Assembly: GCF_902506265.1 (NCBI RefSeq)
Contig: NZ_LR733556.1
Span: 699,239 to 763,238, forward strand
Source: Flavobacterium sp. 9AF
GTDB lineage: Bacteria > Bacteroidota > Bacteroidia > Flavobacteriales > Flavobacteriaceae
Length of the DNA: 64,000 bases
Direction of reading: 5' to 3'
In this document: positions 44,415 to 53,070 of the stretch, in pieces
Position numbering within the stretch: position 1 is the first letter of the stretch
How the letters are laid out: each line of letters opens with the position of its first letter
Program-made: the position numbers and the translations under genes
The notes under the pieces: model-generated
What the model was told of the DNA's origin: nothing
Database searches by the model: none
Seen by the model: the letters and a program-made list of their open reading frames with translations, nothing else

Positions 44415-45329
44415 ATGAAATACCAACAAATTATCAGCTCAATTTACAATGAAGTGCTTCTTTTAGAAAATAAGGGTGCTGTTGCAGATTACATTCCAGA
44501 ACTTGAAAAAGTAAATTCTAATAAATTTGGTATTGCCTTAATAGATAACCATCAAAATACCTATTCCATTGGTGATGCTAAAGAAAATTTTTCCATACAA
44601 AGTATTTCTAAAGTGCTGACAACCGCTATTATTTTCTCTAAAATAGGAAACGATTTGTGGGAACGCGTAGGTTTTGAACCTTCTGGAAATGCTTTTAATT
44701 CTTTAGTACAATTAGAATATGAAAATGGCATTCCTAGAAATCCTTTTATAAATGCTGGTGCATTAGTTATTGCAGATCTTATGCTATCTCATTTTAACGA
44801 TCCAAAAACGTATTTTATAAATTTTATCAGAGAACTAGCCGAAAACACAGCAATCGATTATAATGAAACCGTAGCACAATCTGAAAAAGAACATGGCTTT
44901 CGCAATGCGGCATTGGTAAACTATATCAAATCTTTTCATAATATTACTAATGCTCCTGAAGATGTTCTTGATTTCTATTTTTCTCAGTGCTCGATTGAAA
45001 TGACTTGTGAAGATTTAGCCAAAGTATTTCAATTATTTTCACATAATGGCATGATACCCAAAAGTAAAACTAAATTCTTAACAACCAGTCAGTGTAAAAG
45101 AATGAATGCGTTAATGCAAATGTGCGGTTTTTATGATCAAGCAGGAGAATTTACTTTTAAAGTGGGATTACCCGGTAAAAGTGGTGTTGGTGGAGGCGTT
45201 GTAGCCATTTATCCGAATCATTATACCGTAGCGGTTTGGAGTCCCAAATTGAATAAAAAAGGAAATTCCTACTACGGATTAGAAACTTTAGAACGATTAA
45301 CGACAATTACCGAAGCCTCAATATTTTAA
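44415..45329 (+). CDS. glsA: Glutaminase
   Basis: This enzyme hydrolyses glutamine to glutamate and ammonia. The 304-residue protein has the serine beta-lactamase-like fold with the S-x-x-K site in FSIQSISKVLT (S64, K67), NPFINAGALV and the late GKSGVGGGVVAIYP. There is no signal peptide. It is divergent from the TonB receptor, and the TPR gene follows 13 bp after its stop. Confidence 0.95.
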   Translation: MKYQQIISSIYNEVLLLENKGAVADYIPELEKVNSNKFGIALIDNHQNTYSIGDAKENFSIQSISKVLTTAIIFSKIGNDLWERVGFEPSGNAFNSLVQLEYENGIPRNPFINAGALVIADLMLSHFNDPKTYFINFIRELAENTAIDYNETVAQSEKEHGFRNAALVNYIKSFHNITNAPEDVLDFYFSQCSIEMTCEDLAKVFQLFSHNGMIPKSKTKFLTTSQCKRMNALMQMCGFYDQAGEFTFKVGLPGKSGVGGGVVAIYPNHYTVAVWSPKLNKKGNSYYGLETLERLTTITEASIF

Positions 45330-45342
45330 ATACAAACTAATT

Positions 45343-46233
45343 ATGAAAAAAAGTACACTACTAGTATTATTATTTCCAATTATTCTTTTTTCACAAGAAT
45401 ATCAATCTAAATTTTATGCCTTATTTAAAAGTAAGGATTCAGACAAAAAAGAAATGGAAGACCTATTAAGCCAATGGAAAACCAACTCTAAAAACGATAT
45501 TGATTATTATATTGCTGCATTTAATTATTATTACACACAATCTAAACAAGAAACCCTTTCATTAAGTTCAGATGCACCTGCTGAAGAAAAAGAGTCATTA
45601 CAAATAAAAGATTCTTTAAATAATGTGGTAGGATATTTATCATCAAGAGAAACAATAAATGATTCTCTCTATAAATTATCGCAAAAAACAATTGATGAAG
45701 CTATAGTATTGTTTCCGAAACGTTTAGATCTTAGATTTGGAAAAATTCATACATTAGGAGATTTGGGGGATTATGAAACATTTAGTAAAAATATCATAGA
45801 AACAATAGACTATTCAATAAAAATAAATCACTCATGGTTATGGGCAGAAAACAAAGTATTAGAAGATTCTGAAAACTTTTTTATTGATGCAATTCAAAGA
45901 TATTCAAACACACTTTATCAAAATAAATCTGATGAAAACTTAAAAAAAGTAGCTGGTAAAATGTATAATACTTTTCCTAATGATATATATGTTATTTCAA
46001 CTTATGGAATTACATTTTTATTAGAAAATAAAAACAAGGAAGCATTAGAACTATATCTAAAGGCCGAAAAAATCAATCCAGAAGATCCTATAGTACTAAA
46101 TAATATAGCTCTAATTTATGAACGCCTAGAAAATAAAAAAAATGCTATCCTATATTATAATAAATTATATGACGTAGGAGATGAAAAAACTAAAGCCTTT
46201 GCTGCCAATAAAATAAAATCTTTAACAGAATAA
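45343..46233 (+). CDS. Secreted TPR protein
   Basis: This 296-residue protein has a signal peptide (MKKSTLLVLLFPIILFSQE) and a C-terminal tetratricopeptide region (about 215-290; YGITFLLENKNKEALELYL, NPEDPIVLNNIALIYERL). The middle is charged and helical. It is probably periplasmic, and a scaffold role is all the fold suggests. It may be co-transcribed with glsA (13-bp gap). Confidence 0.78.
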   Translation: MKKSTLLVLLFPIILFSQEYQSKFYALFKSKDSDKKEMEDLLSQWKTNSKNDIDYYIAAFNYYYTQSKQETLSLSSDAPAEEKESLQIKDSLNNVVGYLSSRETINDSLYKLSQKTIDEAIVLFPKRLDLRFGKIHTLGDLGDYETFSKNIIETIDYSIKINHSWLWAENKVLEDSENFFIDAIQRYSNTLYQNKSDENLKKVAGKMYNTFPNDIYVISTYGITFLLENKNKEALELYLKAEKINPEDPIVLNNIALIYERLENKKNAILYYNKLYDVGDEKTKAFAANKIKSLTE

Positions 46234-46270
46234 AACTAATTTACAAAAATTTTATGTCGCAAATAATCCT

Positions 46271-46278
46271 TACTTTTG
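46271..46278 (+). promoter_or_regulatory. -7 promoter element of the pRiA4b-like gene
   Basis: TACTTTTG fits TAnnTTTG, 23 bp upstream of the ATG at 46301. Confidence 0.55.
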
Positions 46279-46300
46279 CCATTCCTAAAATTTCAAAATT

Positions 46301-46831
46301 ATGATTTATAAATTCCGAGCAATACTCGATGCAGAAGAAGATATTTTTAGAGATATTGCTATAGAAAAAGAAGCTACGTTAGAAGATTTACACAATGCAT
46401 TAGTAAATGCTTTTGGCTTTGATGGTACAGAAATGGCTTCATTCTATACTTGTGATGAAAACTGGAATCAGGAAGATGAAATCCCTTTGTTTGATACAGG
46501 AGATGTTCCAGGAGAAACTCGAATTATGAATAATTTTATATTAGAAGATAATTTAGACCAACATCAAACTAAAATTATTTATGTATACGATTTCTTTAAT
46601 ATGTGGACATTTTTAGTAGAATTAGCTGCAATTGAAGAAAAAGTGGATGGTGAAACCTATCCTTCTTTACTATACTCTCATGGTCAATTACCTTTAGATG
46701 CACCAGATAAATCATTTGAATCTGATGATTTTGGTTCTGATTTTGAAGACGATTACGATGAAGACGATTTAGATATGTTTGATGGAGATGATAGTTTTGA
46801 AGATTTCGGTTTTGAAGAAAACTGGAATTAA
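46301..46831 (+). CDS. Plasmid pRiA4b ORF-3 family protein
   Basis: This 176-residue protein starts MIYKFRAILDAEEDIFRDI and has LHNALVNAFGFDGTEMASFY and ETRIMNNF, the pattern of the pRiA4b ORF-3-like fold, a family of unknown function found on plasmids and chromosomes. The last 35 residues are extremely acidic (FESDDFGSDFEDDYDEDD), then DGDDSFEDFGFEENWN, which may mimic nucleic acid or bind cations. There is no membrane segment. The next gene encodes a nucleoid-associated protein. Confidence 0.85.
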   Translation: MIYKFRAILDAEEDIFRDIAIEKEATLEDLHNALVNAFGFDGTEMASFYTCDENWNQEDEIPLFDTGDVPGETRIMNNFILEDNLDQHQTKIIYVYDFFNMWTFLVELAAIEEKVDGETYPSLLYSHGQLPLDAPDKSFESDDFGSDFEDDYDEDDLDMFDGDDSFEDFGFEENWN

Positions 46832-46925
46832 AAATTAGTCAATATGTAAATGTGATAATGTGCTATTGGTACGGGTTTCGCAAACATAAAATGACACATT
46901 GACAAATTAATAATTGACACATTTA
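46832..46925. repeat. REP-like ATTAGTCAA/TTGACACATT spacer
   Basis: AATTAGTCAATATGT at the left and TGACACATTGACAAATTAATAATTGACACATTT at the right contain repeated TTGACA-like words in both orientations, ending just before the start codon of the next gene. It resembles the better-conserved hairpin before cca at 34551-34602. Confidence 0.5.
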
Positions 46926-46928
46926 AAA

Positions 46929-47987
46929 ATGATAAACTTATTTAACACACATATTGAAAACCTATCTGTTCACAGAGTAGGTAACAAAAGTAGAAATGAA
47001 AGTACTTTTTTATCTGAAAACCCATACGGTTTGAATGATGAAATCATGCCTTTATTAAAAGAATATTTCTTTAAACCTTTTCGTGAAAAAGAAGAGAATT
47101 ATTATCAATTTGCACATGAAGTAGATTTAGAATATAATGAAATGTTCCAATTGGCTTCTCAAGTTTTTAACAATCCATCGGATATTCATGAGGTTTCTAA
47201 AAAGATAACCCAACATCTTTTTGAACAATCCAATCACCCACATATCAAGAACGGTGAAGTATATGTTACCTATTTTACGAATGTTTCCATCGATAATAAT
47301 ACAGTAGATGCAATAGGTGTTTTCAAAAGTGAAATTCAAACCGATTTCTTGCAATTTGAAGAAAAAGGAAGCAATTTAGAAATGATTCTACAACAAGGAA
47401 TCAACTTGAATAAACTCGACAAAGGATGTATTATTTTTAATTATAAAAAAGAAGAAGGTTATAAAATTTTAACGGTTGACAGTAACCGATATGATGCGCG
47501 TTATTGGTTAGAGCATTTCTTATCTGTTGATGTTTTTCAGGATGAAAATTTCATTACCAAAAAATACTTAAAATTTTGTCAAGACTTTGCCAAAGATGTA
47601 GTTTTACCCGCAGAAGACAAACAACAAGAAGTTTTATTCATGAATAGAGCGGTAAATCACTTTGCTAAAAATGATGAGTTTGAAGAAACTGCTTTTTTAA
47701 ATGAAGTGATGCAAAATCCAGAATTCATTCCAGAATTTAAAAATTACAAAGTAGATAAAGGAGCCAAATACAGTATTGAAGATGTTTCTAATTTTCCAAT
47801 AGCCAATGCAGCTGTAACGGATGCTAGAAAGAAAATGAAAAATACTATACAATTGGACACCAATATTCAAATTAAATTAGATTTTATTAATCCTGAAAGT
47901 GCCGAGAAATTTGTTGAAAAAGGTTGGGATGAAGAAAAGCAAATGTATTATTATTTGGTTTATTTCAATAAAGAACAAAAAAGTTAA
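46929..47987 (+). CDS. Nucleoid-associated protein (NdpA/YejK-like family)
   Basis: This 352-residue protein matches the NA37/NdpA nucleoid-associated family: INLFNTHIENLSVHRVGNK (2-20), LKEYFFKPF, and a middle VTYFTNVSIDNNTVDAIGVFKSE (the family's hallmark strand pair). The C-terminal part holds the DSNRYDARYWLEHFL helix. In E. coli YejK binds DNA; details here are inferred. The ATG at 46929 is used; a frame start at 46914 adds five residues inside the repeat-like spacer. A strong terminator follows. Confidence 0.85.
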   Translation: MINLFNTHIENLSVHRVGNKSRNESTFLSENPYGLNDEIMPLLKEYFFKPFREKEENYYQFAHEVDLEYNEMFQLASQVFNNPSDIHEVSKKITQHLFEQSNHPHIKNGEVYVTYFTNVSIDNNTVDAIGVFKSEIQTDFLQFEEKGSNLEMILQQGINLNKLDKGCIIFNYKKEEGYKILTVDSNRYDARYWLEHFLSVDVFQDENFITKKYLKFCQDFAKDVVLPAEDKQQEVLFMNRAVNHFAKNDEFEETAFLNEVMQNPEFIPEFKNYKVDKGAKYSIEDVSNFPIANAAVTDARKKMKNTIQLDTNIQIKLDFINPESAEKFVEKGWDEEKQMYYYLVYFNKEQKS

Positions 47988-47998
47988 ATATTTAAAAA

Positions 47999-48026
47999 TA
48001 AAAGCCCTTTAAAAAAGGGCTTTTTT
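47999..48026. terminator. Bidirectional intrinsic terminator
   Basis: The AAAAGCCCTTT stem pairs with AAAGGGCTTTTTT around a short A-rich loop, between the convergent nucleoid-associated protein gene and glyA. A U-tract forms on both strands. Confidence 0.93.
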
Positions 48027-48043
48027 GTATTTTATATGTGTCT

Positions 48044-49318
48044 TTAGAAGACAAACATGGCTCTTTCTCCCATTAATTCATTTACTTCTTCTGCAACTTG
48101 TTCTAGAACAGCTTCATCTGTAAAATTTGTAATTACTTTATCAATCAAAGCCACAATAGTTTCCATATCTTCTTCTACTAAACCTCTAGTGGTTATTGCT
48201 GGTGTACCCACACGAATACCTGAAGTTACAAAAGGTGATTTATCATCAAAAGGAACCATATTTTTATTTACGGTAATTTCTGCTCTTACTAATGCATTTT
48301 CAGCTTCTTTACCTGTAATATTTTTATTTCTTAAATCGATTAACATCATATGATTATCAGTTCCACCTGATATCAAATTATAGCCTCTTTTTACAAATGC
48401 AGCAGCCATTGCTTGTGCATTTTTTTGTACTTGCATGGTATATCTAAAGAACTCATCTGTTAATGCCTCTCCAAACGCAACCGCTTTAGCAGCAATAATA
48501 TGCATTAATGGTCCGCCCTGGTTTCCTGGGAAAACAGCCATATCCAATACATGCGACATCATTCTAATTTCACCTTTAGGTGTTTTTAAACCCCATGGGT
48601 TTTCAAAATCTTTACCCATCATTATCATACCACCTCGTGGTCCTCTTAATGTTTTATGAGTGGTTGTAGTTACGATATGACAATGTGGAATAGGATCATT
48701 TAATAGCCCTTTTGCAATTAAACCTGCAGGATGTGATATGTCAGCTAAAAGTATCGCTCCTACACTATCTGCAATTTTTCTAAAACGCTCAAAATCCATA
48801 TCTCTAGAATAAGCAGAAGCACCAGCAATAATCATTTTTGGTTTTTCTGCAGAAGCTATTTCTTGAATTTTATCGTAATTTAATCTACCTGTTTCTTGCT
48901 CTACCCCATAAAATACGGGATTGTATAATTTTCCTGAAAAATTCACTGGAGAACCATGCGTTAAATGACCTCCATGAGACAAATCAAATCCTAATATTTT
49001 ATCCCCAGGTTGTAAACAAGCAGCAAAAACAGCAGTATTAGCTTGTGAACCAGAATGGGGTTGCACATTTACATATTCCGCACCAAAAAGAGCTTTAGCT
49101 CTATCAATTGCTATTTGCTCAACAATATCTACTACTTCACACCCACCATAATAGCGTTTTCCTGGATATCCTTCAGCATATTTATTTGTTAATACCGAAC
49201 CAGCTGCTTCCATCACTTGATCACTTACAAAGTTCTCAGAAGCAATAAGTTCAATTCCATGAATTTGTCTGTCTTGTTCATCTAGAATAAGATCAAAAAT
49301 TTGTTCGTCGCGTTGCAT
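48044..49318 (-). CDS. glyA: Serine hydroxymethyltransferase
   Basis: GlyA interconverts serine and glycine with tetrahydrofolate, using PLP. The 424-residue protein has [19 protein letters not shown] (21-39), [13 protein letters not shown] (48-60), [13 protein letters not shown] (191-203) and the PLP lysine in [13 protein letters not shown] (216-228). It is a single gene with its own promoter, divergent from the fumarylacetoacetase gene. Confidence 0.98.
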   Translation of the reverse strand: MQRDEQIFDLILDEQDRQIHGIELIASENFVSDQVMEAAGSVLTNKYAEGYPGKRYYGGCEVVDIVEQIAIDRAKALFGAEYVNVQPHSGSQANTAVFAACLQPGDKILGFDLSHGGHLTHGSPVNFSGKLYNPVFYGVEQETGRLNYDKIQEIASAEKPKMIIAGASAYSRDMDFERFRKIADSVGAILLADISHPAGLIAKGLLNDPIPHCHIVTTTTHKTLRGPRGGMIMMGKDFENPWGLKTPKGEIRMMSHVLDMAVFPGNQGGPLMHIIAAKAVAFGEALTDEFFRYTMQVQKNAQAMAAAFVKRGYNLISGGTDNHMMLIDLRNKNITGKEAENALVRAEITVNKNMVPFDDKSPFVTSGIRVGTPAITTRGLVEEDMETIVALIDKVITNFTDEAVLEQVAEEVNELMGERAMFVF

Positions 49319-49344
49319 TTCTTAGTAATTCGTTAAAATTTATT

Positions 49345-49352
49345 CAAAATTA
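49345..49352 (-). promoter_or_regulatory. -7 promoter element of glyA
   Basis: TAATTTTG on the minus strand fits TAnnTTTG, 27 bp upstream of the glyA ATG. Confidence 0.5.
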
Positions 49353-49384
49353 CAAAAAAGGTTTGTTAAATTAGCTGTAAAGTT

Positions 49385-49392
49385 TATATTTG
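49385..49392 (+). promoter_or_regulatory. -7 promoter element of fahA
   Basis: TATATTTG fits TAnnTTTG, 37 bp upstream of the fahA ATG. Confidence 0.6.
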
Positions 49393-49428
49393 ATAAATGA
49401 TTTTTCAACAAAAAACTAACAATTTATT

Positions 49429-50712
49429 ATGCCAAATATAGCAAACGATCCTACTAGAAAATCATGGATAGAAGTACCTCAAAATAGCGACTTTCCTATT
49501 CAAAACATTCCTTTTGGTGTTTTTATAACAAAGGAAGATGTGATTACTATAGGAACAAGAATAGGTGATTCAGCCATAGACATGGGTGCGTTACAACAAT
49601 TAGGGTATTTTGAAGGAATTGAACTAACAGATGATATGTTTATGCAGGACACTCTGAATGATTTTATTTCAGATGGTAAAAAAACTTGGAGATTAGTACG
49701 AAACAGATTAGCTGAGATATTTGATTCTGAAAATCCAAAACTAAGAGATAATCAAAAGCACAAAGATGTAGTCATTTTTGATGTAAAAGACATTGAAATG
49801 TTATTACCTGTTCAAATAGGCGATTATACTGATTTTTATAGTTCAAAAGAACATGCTACCAATGTGGGTAAAATGTTTCGAGATCCTGAAAATGCGCTAC
49901 TACCTAACTGGTTACATATTCCTGTAGGTTATCATGGAAGAAGTTCTACCATTGTTCCAAGTGGTGTAGCTGTTAGAAGACCCAATGGACAAACTTTACC
50001 TGCTGATGCAACACAACCCATTTTTGGCCCTTCAAAATTAGTAGATTTTGAATTAGAAACTGCTTTTATTACTACTGATGCTAATTTAATGGGTGAACCA
50101 ATTCCTGTAGACGAAGCTGAAGAATATATTTTTGGAATGGTTTTATTTAATGATTGGAGTGCTAGAGATATACAAAAATGGGAATACGTACCATTAGGTC
50201 CATTTTTGGCTAAGAATTTTGCCTCATCTATATCTCCATGGATTGTAACTATGGATGCCTTAGAAGCTTTTAGAGTGAAAGGTCCGGAACAATCTCCTAC
50301 TCCATTACCTTATTTGCAACAAAAAGGTAAGAAAGCTTTTGACATTAATCTAGAAGTAGCTATTCAACCTGAAAATGCAGAAGAGACAATAGTATCAAAA
50401 TCCAATTTTAAATACATGTACTGGTCTATGGCTCAACAACTAGCACACCATACAGTAAATGGTTGTAGAGTTAATTCTGGTGATATGATGGGAAGTGGTA
50501 CTATTTCTGGACCTACACCTGATTCTTTTGGTTCGATGCTAGAATTAACTTGGGGTGGAAAAAATCCTATCAAAATGAATGATGGCACTGAAAGAAAATT
50601 CATTAATGATAACGATACGGTTATTATTAGAGGATATTGTCAAAATAAAGAAATACGTATTGGTTTCGGTGAATGTTCATCTAAATTATTACCTGCAATT
50701 GAGATAAAATAA
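49429..50712 (+). CDS. fahA: Fumarylacetoacetase
   Basis: This enzyme cleaves fumarylacetoacetate to fumarate and acetoacetate, the last step of tyrosine and phenylalanine degradation. The 427-residue protein has an N-terminal SH3-like domain (1-120) and the FAH barrel: DYTDFYSSKEHATNVGKMFR with the catalytic His (about 138-157), LPNWLHIPVGYHGRSST, FELETAF (metal-binding Glu) and FNDWSARDIQKWEYVPLGPF. It stands alone; no homogentisate pathway partner is in the window. It is followed by a strong terminator and a structured RNA candidate. Confidence 0.96.
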   Translation: MPNIANDPTRKSWIEVPQNSDFPIQNIPFGVFITKEDVITIGTRIGDSAIDMGALQQLGYFEGIELTDDMFMQDTLNDFISDGKKTWRLVRNRLAEIFDSENPKLRDNQKHKDVVIFDVKDIEMLLPVQIGDYTDFYSSKEHATNVGKMFRDPENALLPNWLHIPVGYHGRSSTIVPSGVAVRRPNGQTLPADATQPIFGPSKLVDFELETAFITTDANLMGEPIPVDEAEEYIFGMVLFNDWSARDIQKWEYVPLGPFLAKNFASSISPWIVTMDALEAFRVKGPEQSPTPLPYLQQKGKKAFDINLEVAIQPENAEETIVSKSNFKYMYWSMAQQLAHHTVNGCRVNSGDMMGSGTISGPTPDSFGSMLELTWGGKNPIKMNDGTERKFINDNDTVIIRGYCQNKEIRIGFGECSSKLLPAIEIK

Positions 50713-50746
50713 ACTCGAATTAATATTGTTCTATATTCTAAAATAT

Positions 50747-50781
50747 AAAACTACAAAATTAATTTTTTGTAGTTTTTTTTT
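50747..50781 (+). terminator. Intrinsic terminator of fahA
   Basis: A perfect 12-bp stem (AAAACTACAAAA with TTTTGTAGTTTT), 6-nt loop and a run of eight or more T after the stem. Confidence 0.88.
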
Positions 50782-50858
50782 AGCCCTGATGGAAGTGGCA
50801 TCCTTTTTGTTTTGCATTAAAAAACAAAAAGATATAACGGACAGCAGGTTTCTGCTCC
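50782..50858. ncRNA. Flavobacterial structured RNA element (Flavo-1-like candidate)
   Basis: On the plus strand AGCCCTGATGGAAGTGGCAT and AAGATATAACGGACAGCAGG enclose a long apical stem (CTTTTTGTTTT with AAAACAAAAAG), and the base can close as CCTG with CAGG. The end AGCAGGTTTCTGCT can instead form its own hairpin, competing with the basal pairing. I recall the words GCCC(C/T)GAT.GAAG.GGCATCC and GATAtA.CGGA.AGC.GG as a frequent conserved intergenic RNA of flavobacteria, possibly Rfam Flavo-1. The name and the active strand are not certain. It lies between the fahA terminator and a promoter. Confidence 0.65.
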
Positions 50859-50869
50859 TAAAAAAATTT

Positions 50870-50877
50870 TATCTTTG
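50870..50877 (+). promoter_or_regulatory. -7 promoter element of the lipoprotein gene
   Basis: TATCTTTG fits TAnnTTTG, 17 bp upstream of the ATG at 50894. It supports that start over the long upstream reading frame. Confidence 0.65.
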
Positions 50878-50893
50878 CCTAAATGATTTATTT

Positions 50894-52075
50894 ATGAGAA
50901 AAATTACTTTTATTATTTTATCACTTTTAATTGTTAGTTGTGGAGTAAAGCAAACGCAATCCATGCTAAGTAATGGAAATTATGATGGAGCCATTGAAAA
51001 TGCAATTAATTCTTTGAGAACTAACAAAAATGCTAAAGGAAAGCAAGATTATGTGTATTTATTAGAAGAATCGTTTGCTAAAGCTAAAGCTAGGGATGAA
51101 TCTAATTTAAATTTATTAATTAAAGAAAATAATCCTGCAAATTATGAACGAATTTATAATTTATACACTCAATTAAGTAACCGTCAGGAAAGAATTAAAC
51201 CTTTACTTCCTTTGCAGTTAATAAAAGAAGGTAGGAATGCTATTTTCCCTATGGAAGACTATTCAGACGAGATAATTAGCAGTAAAAACAATTTATCGGG
51301 TTATTTATATGCAAATGCAAAAAAATTAATGACCTCTAAAAATAAAATGGATTTTCGTCAAGCTTTTGATGATTTAAGTTATTTAGATCAATTGAATCCA
51401 AACTATCAGGATGTAAGAACATTAATGGATCAAGCACAATTAAAAGGAACTGATTTTGTACATGTATATACCAAAAACGAAACCAACCAAGTTATTCCAG
51501 CACGATTACAAGACGACTTATTAGATTTTAGCACGTATGGTATCAATGATAAATGGACAGTATATCATAATAATCGTCAAAAAAATATCAATTACGACTA
51601 TGGAATGATTGTTAACTTTAGAAATATTGCTATATCACCTGAGCAAGTGAGAGAAAAACAATTTATTAAAGAGAAACAAATAAAAGATGGTACTAAAACT
51701 TTACTAGATAATAATGGCAATGTGGTTAAAGATAGTTTAGGTAATGCTATAAAAGTGGATAATTTTAAAACCATTTCGGTTAGTATCTATGAATTCACTC
51801 AATTCAAATCGTGTCAAGTAACTGCGAAAGTGGATTATATTGATTTTAGAACAAATCAATTAATTGATGCTTTCCCTGTTACTAGCGAATTTGTTTTTGA
51901 TTACATCTATGCTAATTATAATGGTGATAAGAGAGCCTGTGAAGAAAATTATTATCAATATTTTGATCGTAGAGCTGTTCCTTTTCCTAGTAATGAACAA
52001 ATGGTTTATGATACTGGAGAAGATTTAAAAGCAAAATTAAAAGCTATTATAACAAATAATAAATTTAGAAAGTAA
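50894..52075 (+). CDS. Lipoprotein of unknown function
   Basis: This 393-residue protein starts MRKITFIILSLLIVSCG, a lipoprotein signal with the lipobox cysteine at 16, so it is anchored to a membrane facing the periplasm or surface. After this the helical region NYDGAIENAINSLRTNKNAKGKQ (about 26-48) resembles a TPR-like repeat. The rest is mixed alpha-beta and I cannot assign it to a family. I use the ATG at 50894 because a TAnnTTTG promoter lies just upstream; the frame extends open to 50726 through the terminator and RNA element, which cannot be coding. Confidence 0.8.
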   Translation: MRKITFIILSLLIVSCGVKQTQSMLSNGNYDGAIENAINSLRTNKNAKGKQDYVYLLEESFAKAKARDESNLNLLIKENNPANYERIYNLYTQLSNRQERIKPLLPLQLIKEGRNAIFPMEDYSDEIISSKNNLSGYLYANAKKLMTSKNKMDFRQAFDDLSYLDQLNPNYQDVRTLMDQAQLKGTDFVHVYTKNETNQVIPARLQDDLLDFSTYGINDKWTVYHNNRQKNINYDYGMIVNFRNIAISPEQVREKQFIKEKQIKDGTKTLLDNNGNVVKDSLGNAIKVDNFKTISVSIYEFTQFKSCQVTAKVDYIDFRTNQLIDAFPVTSEFVFDYIYANYNGDKRACEENYYQYFDRRAVPFPSNEQMVYDTGEDLKAKLKAIITNNKFRK

Positions 52076-52097
52076 AAACAATCTTAATAAGATGAAT

Positions 52098-52132
52098 AAA
52101 AAACACGTTTTAAACAAAAAACGTGTTTTTTT
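52098..52132 (+). terminator. Intrinsic terminator after the lipoprotein gene
   Basis: AAAAAACACGTTT pairs with AAACGTGTTTTTTT around a short loop, ending in a T-run, 23 bp after the stop codon. Confidence 0.9.
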
Positions 52133-52202
52133 ATTTACTTTTTTAACTTTTTACCAACAAAATACTATTTTTATGTTTACATAACAAACAAATAGTATTA
52201 AT

Positions 52203-53063
52203 ATGAAAAAAAGAATTTTTTACTTCTTGCTTTCGGCAAGTTGTATATCCTTCGGCTATGGCCAAAATTTTAAAAATCTAGAAAGGGTTAATGTCAATGG
52301 ATATTTTACAAATCCAATAGTCTCCTCAAATGGAAAATTTGCCTTATTAACCAATCAACATTTCAGTGGTGTTTATCTATTAGACATCTATAACCAACAA
52401 ATAAAACAGATTTCTGATAAAGAAGGCAGCGGTTATGGTTACACTTGGAATGACAAAGGCGACACTTTCTATTTTAGACAAAAAAATAAAGACGAGTTTT
52501 TTATTAATTCAAAGACATTTAGTTATTCTTTACTGGATAACAAAATTCAGGAACTTCCTGAAATTAATCCTAATTACCTGCCTTCTTTTAAAGGTTTTGA
52601 TTCTCAAGATGAGAGTAATATAGTAATTTATACAAACTTGAATACTTTACAAATTCATGCAAAAGATCTAATTACTGAAAAGGATTGGATAATAACACAA
52701 GATGAAGGACAGTTTTATAATGCATTATTATCTCATGATAGAAAAAAAGTAGTAGTTCACAAAGGTGCGAATATATATGTTTATGATATTAATGGGCAAA
52801 AAAATGGCATTAAAATTGGTACCGGATTAGCTACTTCATGGTCCCCTAATGATGACTTTATTATTGGTTTTTTAGATCAAAGTATTGATGGACATACTAT
52901 TGAAAATTCTGAGATTTTCATTTTTAATCCTAAAGAATGTAGTCCAAAAAAAATAACTAACACTGAAGTCATCTCTGAAATGTTTCCCTCCTTTATAGAT
53001 GAAAATACCATTTTATTCTCAGATGATAAAACAGGACGAATTTATACATTCAACATTAAATAA
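52203..53063 (+). CDS. Secreted beta-propeller (TolB/PD40-like) protein
   Basis: This 286-residue protein has a signal peptide (MKKRIFYFLLSASCISFGYGQ) and repeated four-stranded units of the TolB/WD40-like type: NPIVSSNGKFALLTNQHFSG (about 37-56), YTWNDKGDTFYFRQ, NALLSHDRKKVVVHKG, ATSWSPNDDFIIGFLDQ and FPSFIDENTILFSDD, about five blades. It is probably periplasmic and binds protein or peptidoglycan partners. Only 7 bp separate it from the amidase gene, so the two probably work together in cell-wall processing. Confidence 0.83.
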   Translation: MKKRIFYFLLSASCISFGYGQNFKNLERVNVNGYFTNPIVSSNGKFALLTNQHFSGVYLLDIYNQQIKQISDKEGSGYGYTWNDKGDTFYFRQKNKDEFFINSKTFSYSLLDNKIQELPEINPNYLPSFKGFDSQDESNIVIYTNLNTLQIHAKDLITEKDWIITQDEGQFYNALLSHDRKKVVVHKGANIYVYDINGQKNGIKIGTGLATSWSPNDDFIIGFLDQSIDGHTIENSEIFIFNPKECSPKKITNTEVISEMFPSFIDENTILFSDDKTGRIYTFNIK

Positions 53064-53070
53064 AAAAATC

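Noticed and set aside
50726..50893. N-terminal extension of the lipoprotein gene
   Set aside because: The extension passes through the fahA terminator and the structured RNA, and the promoter and lipoprotein signal point to the ATG at 50894.
52999..53070. N-terminal extension of the amidase
   Set aside because: It overlaps the end of the propeller gene in another frame and would bury the signal peptide.
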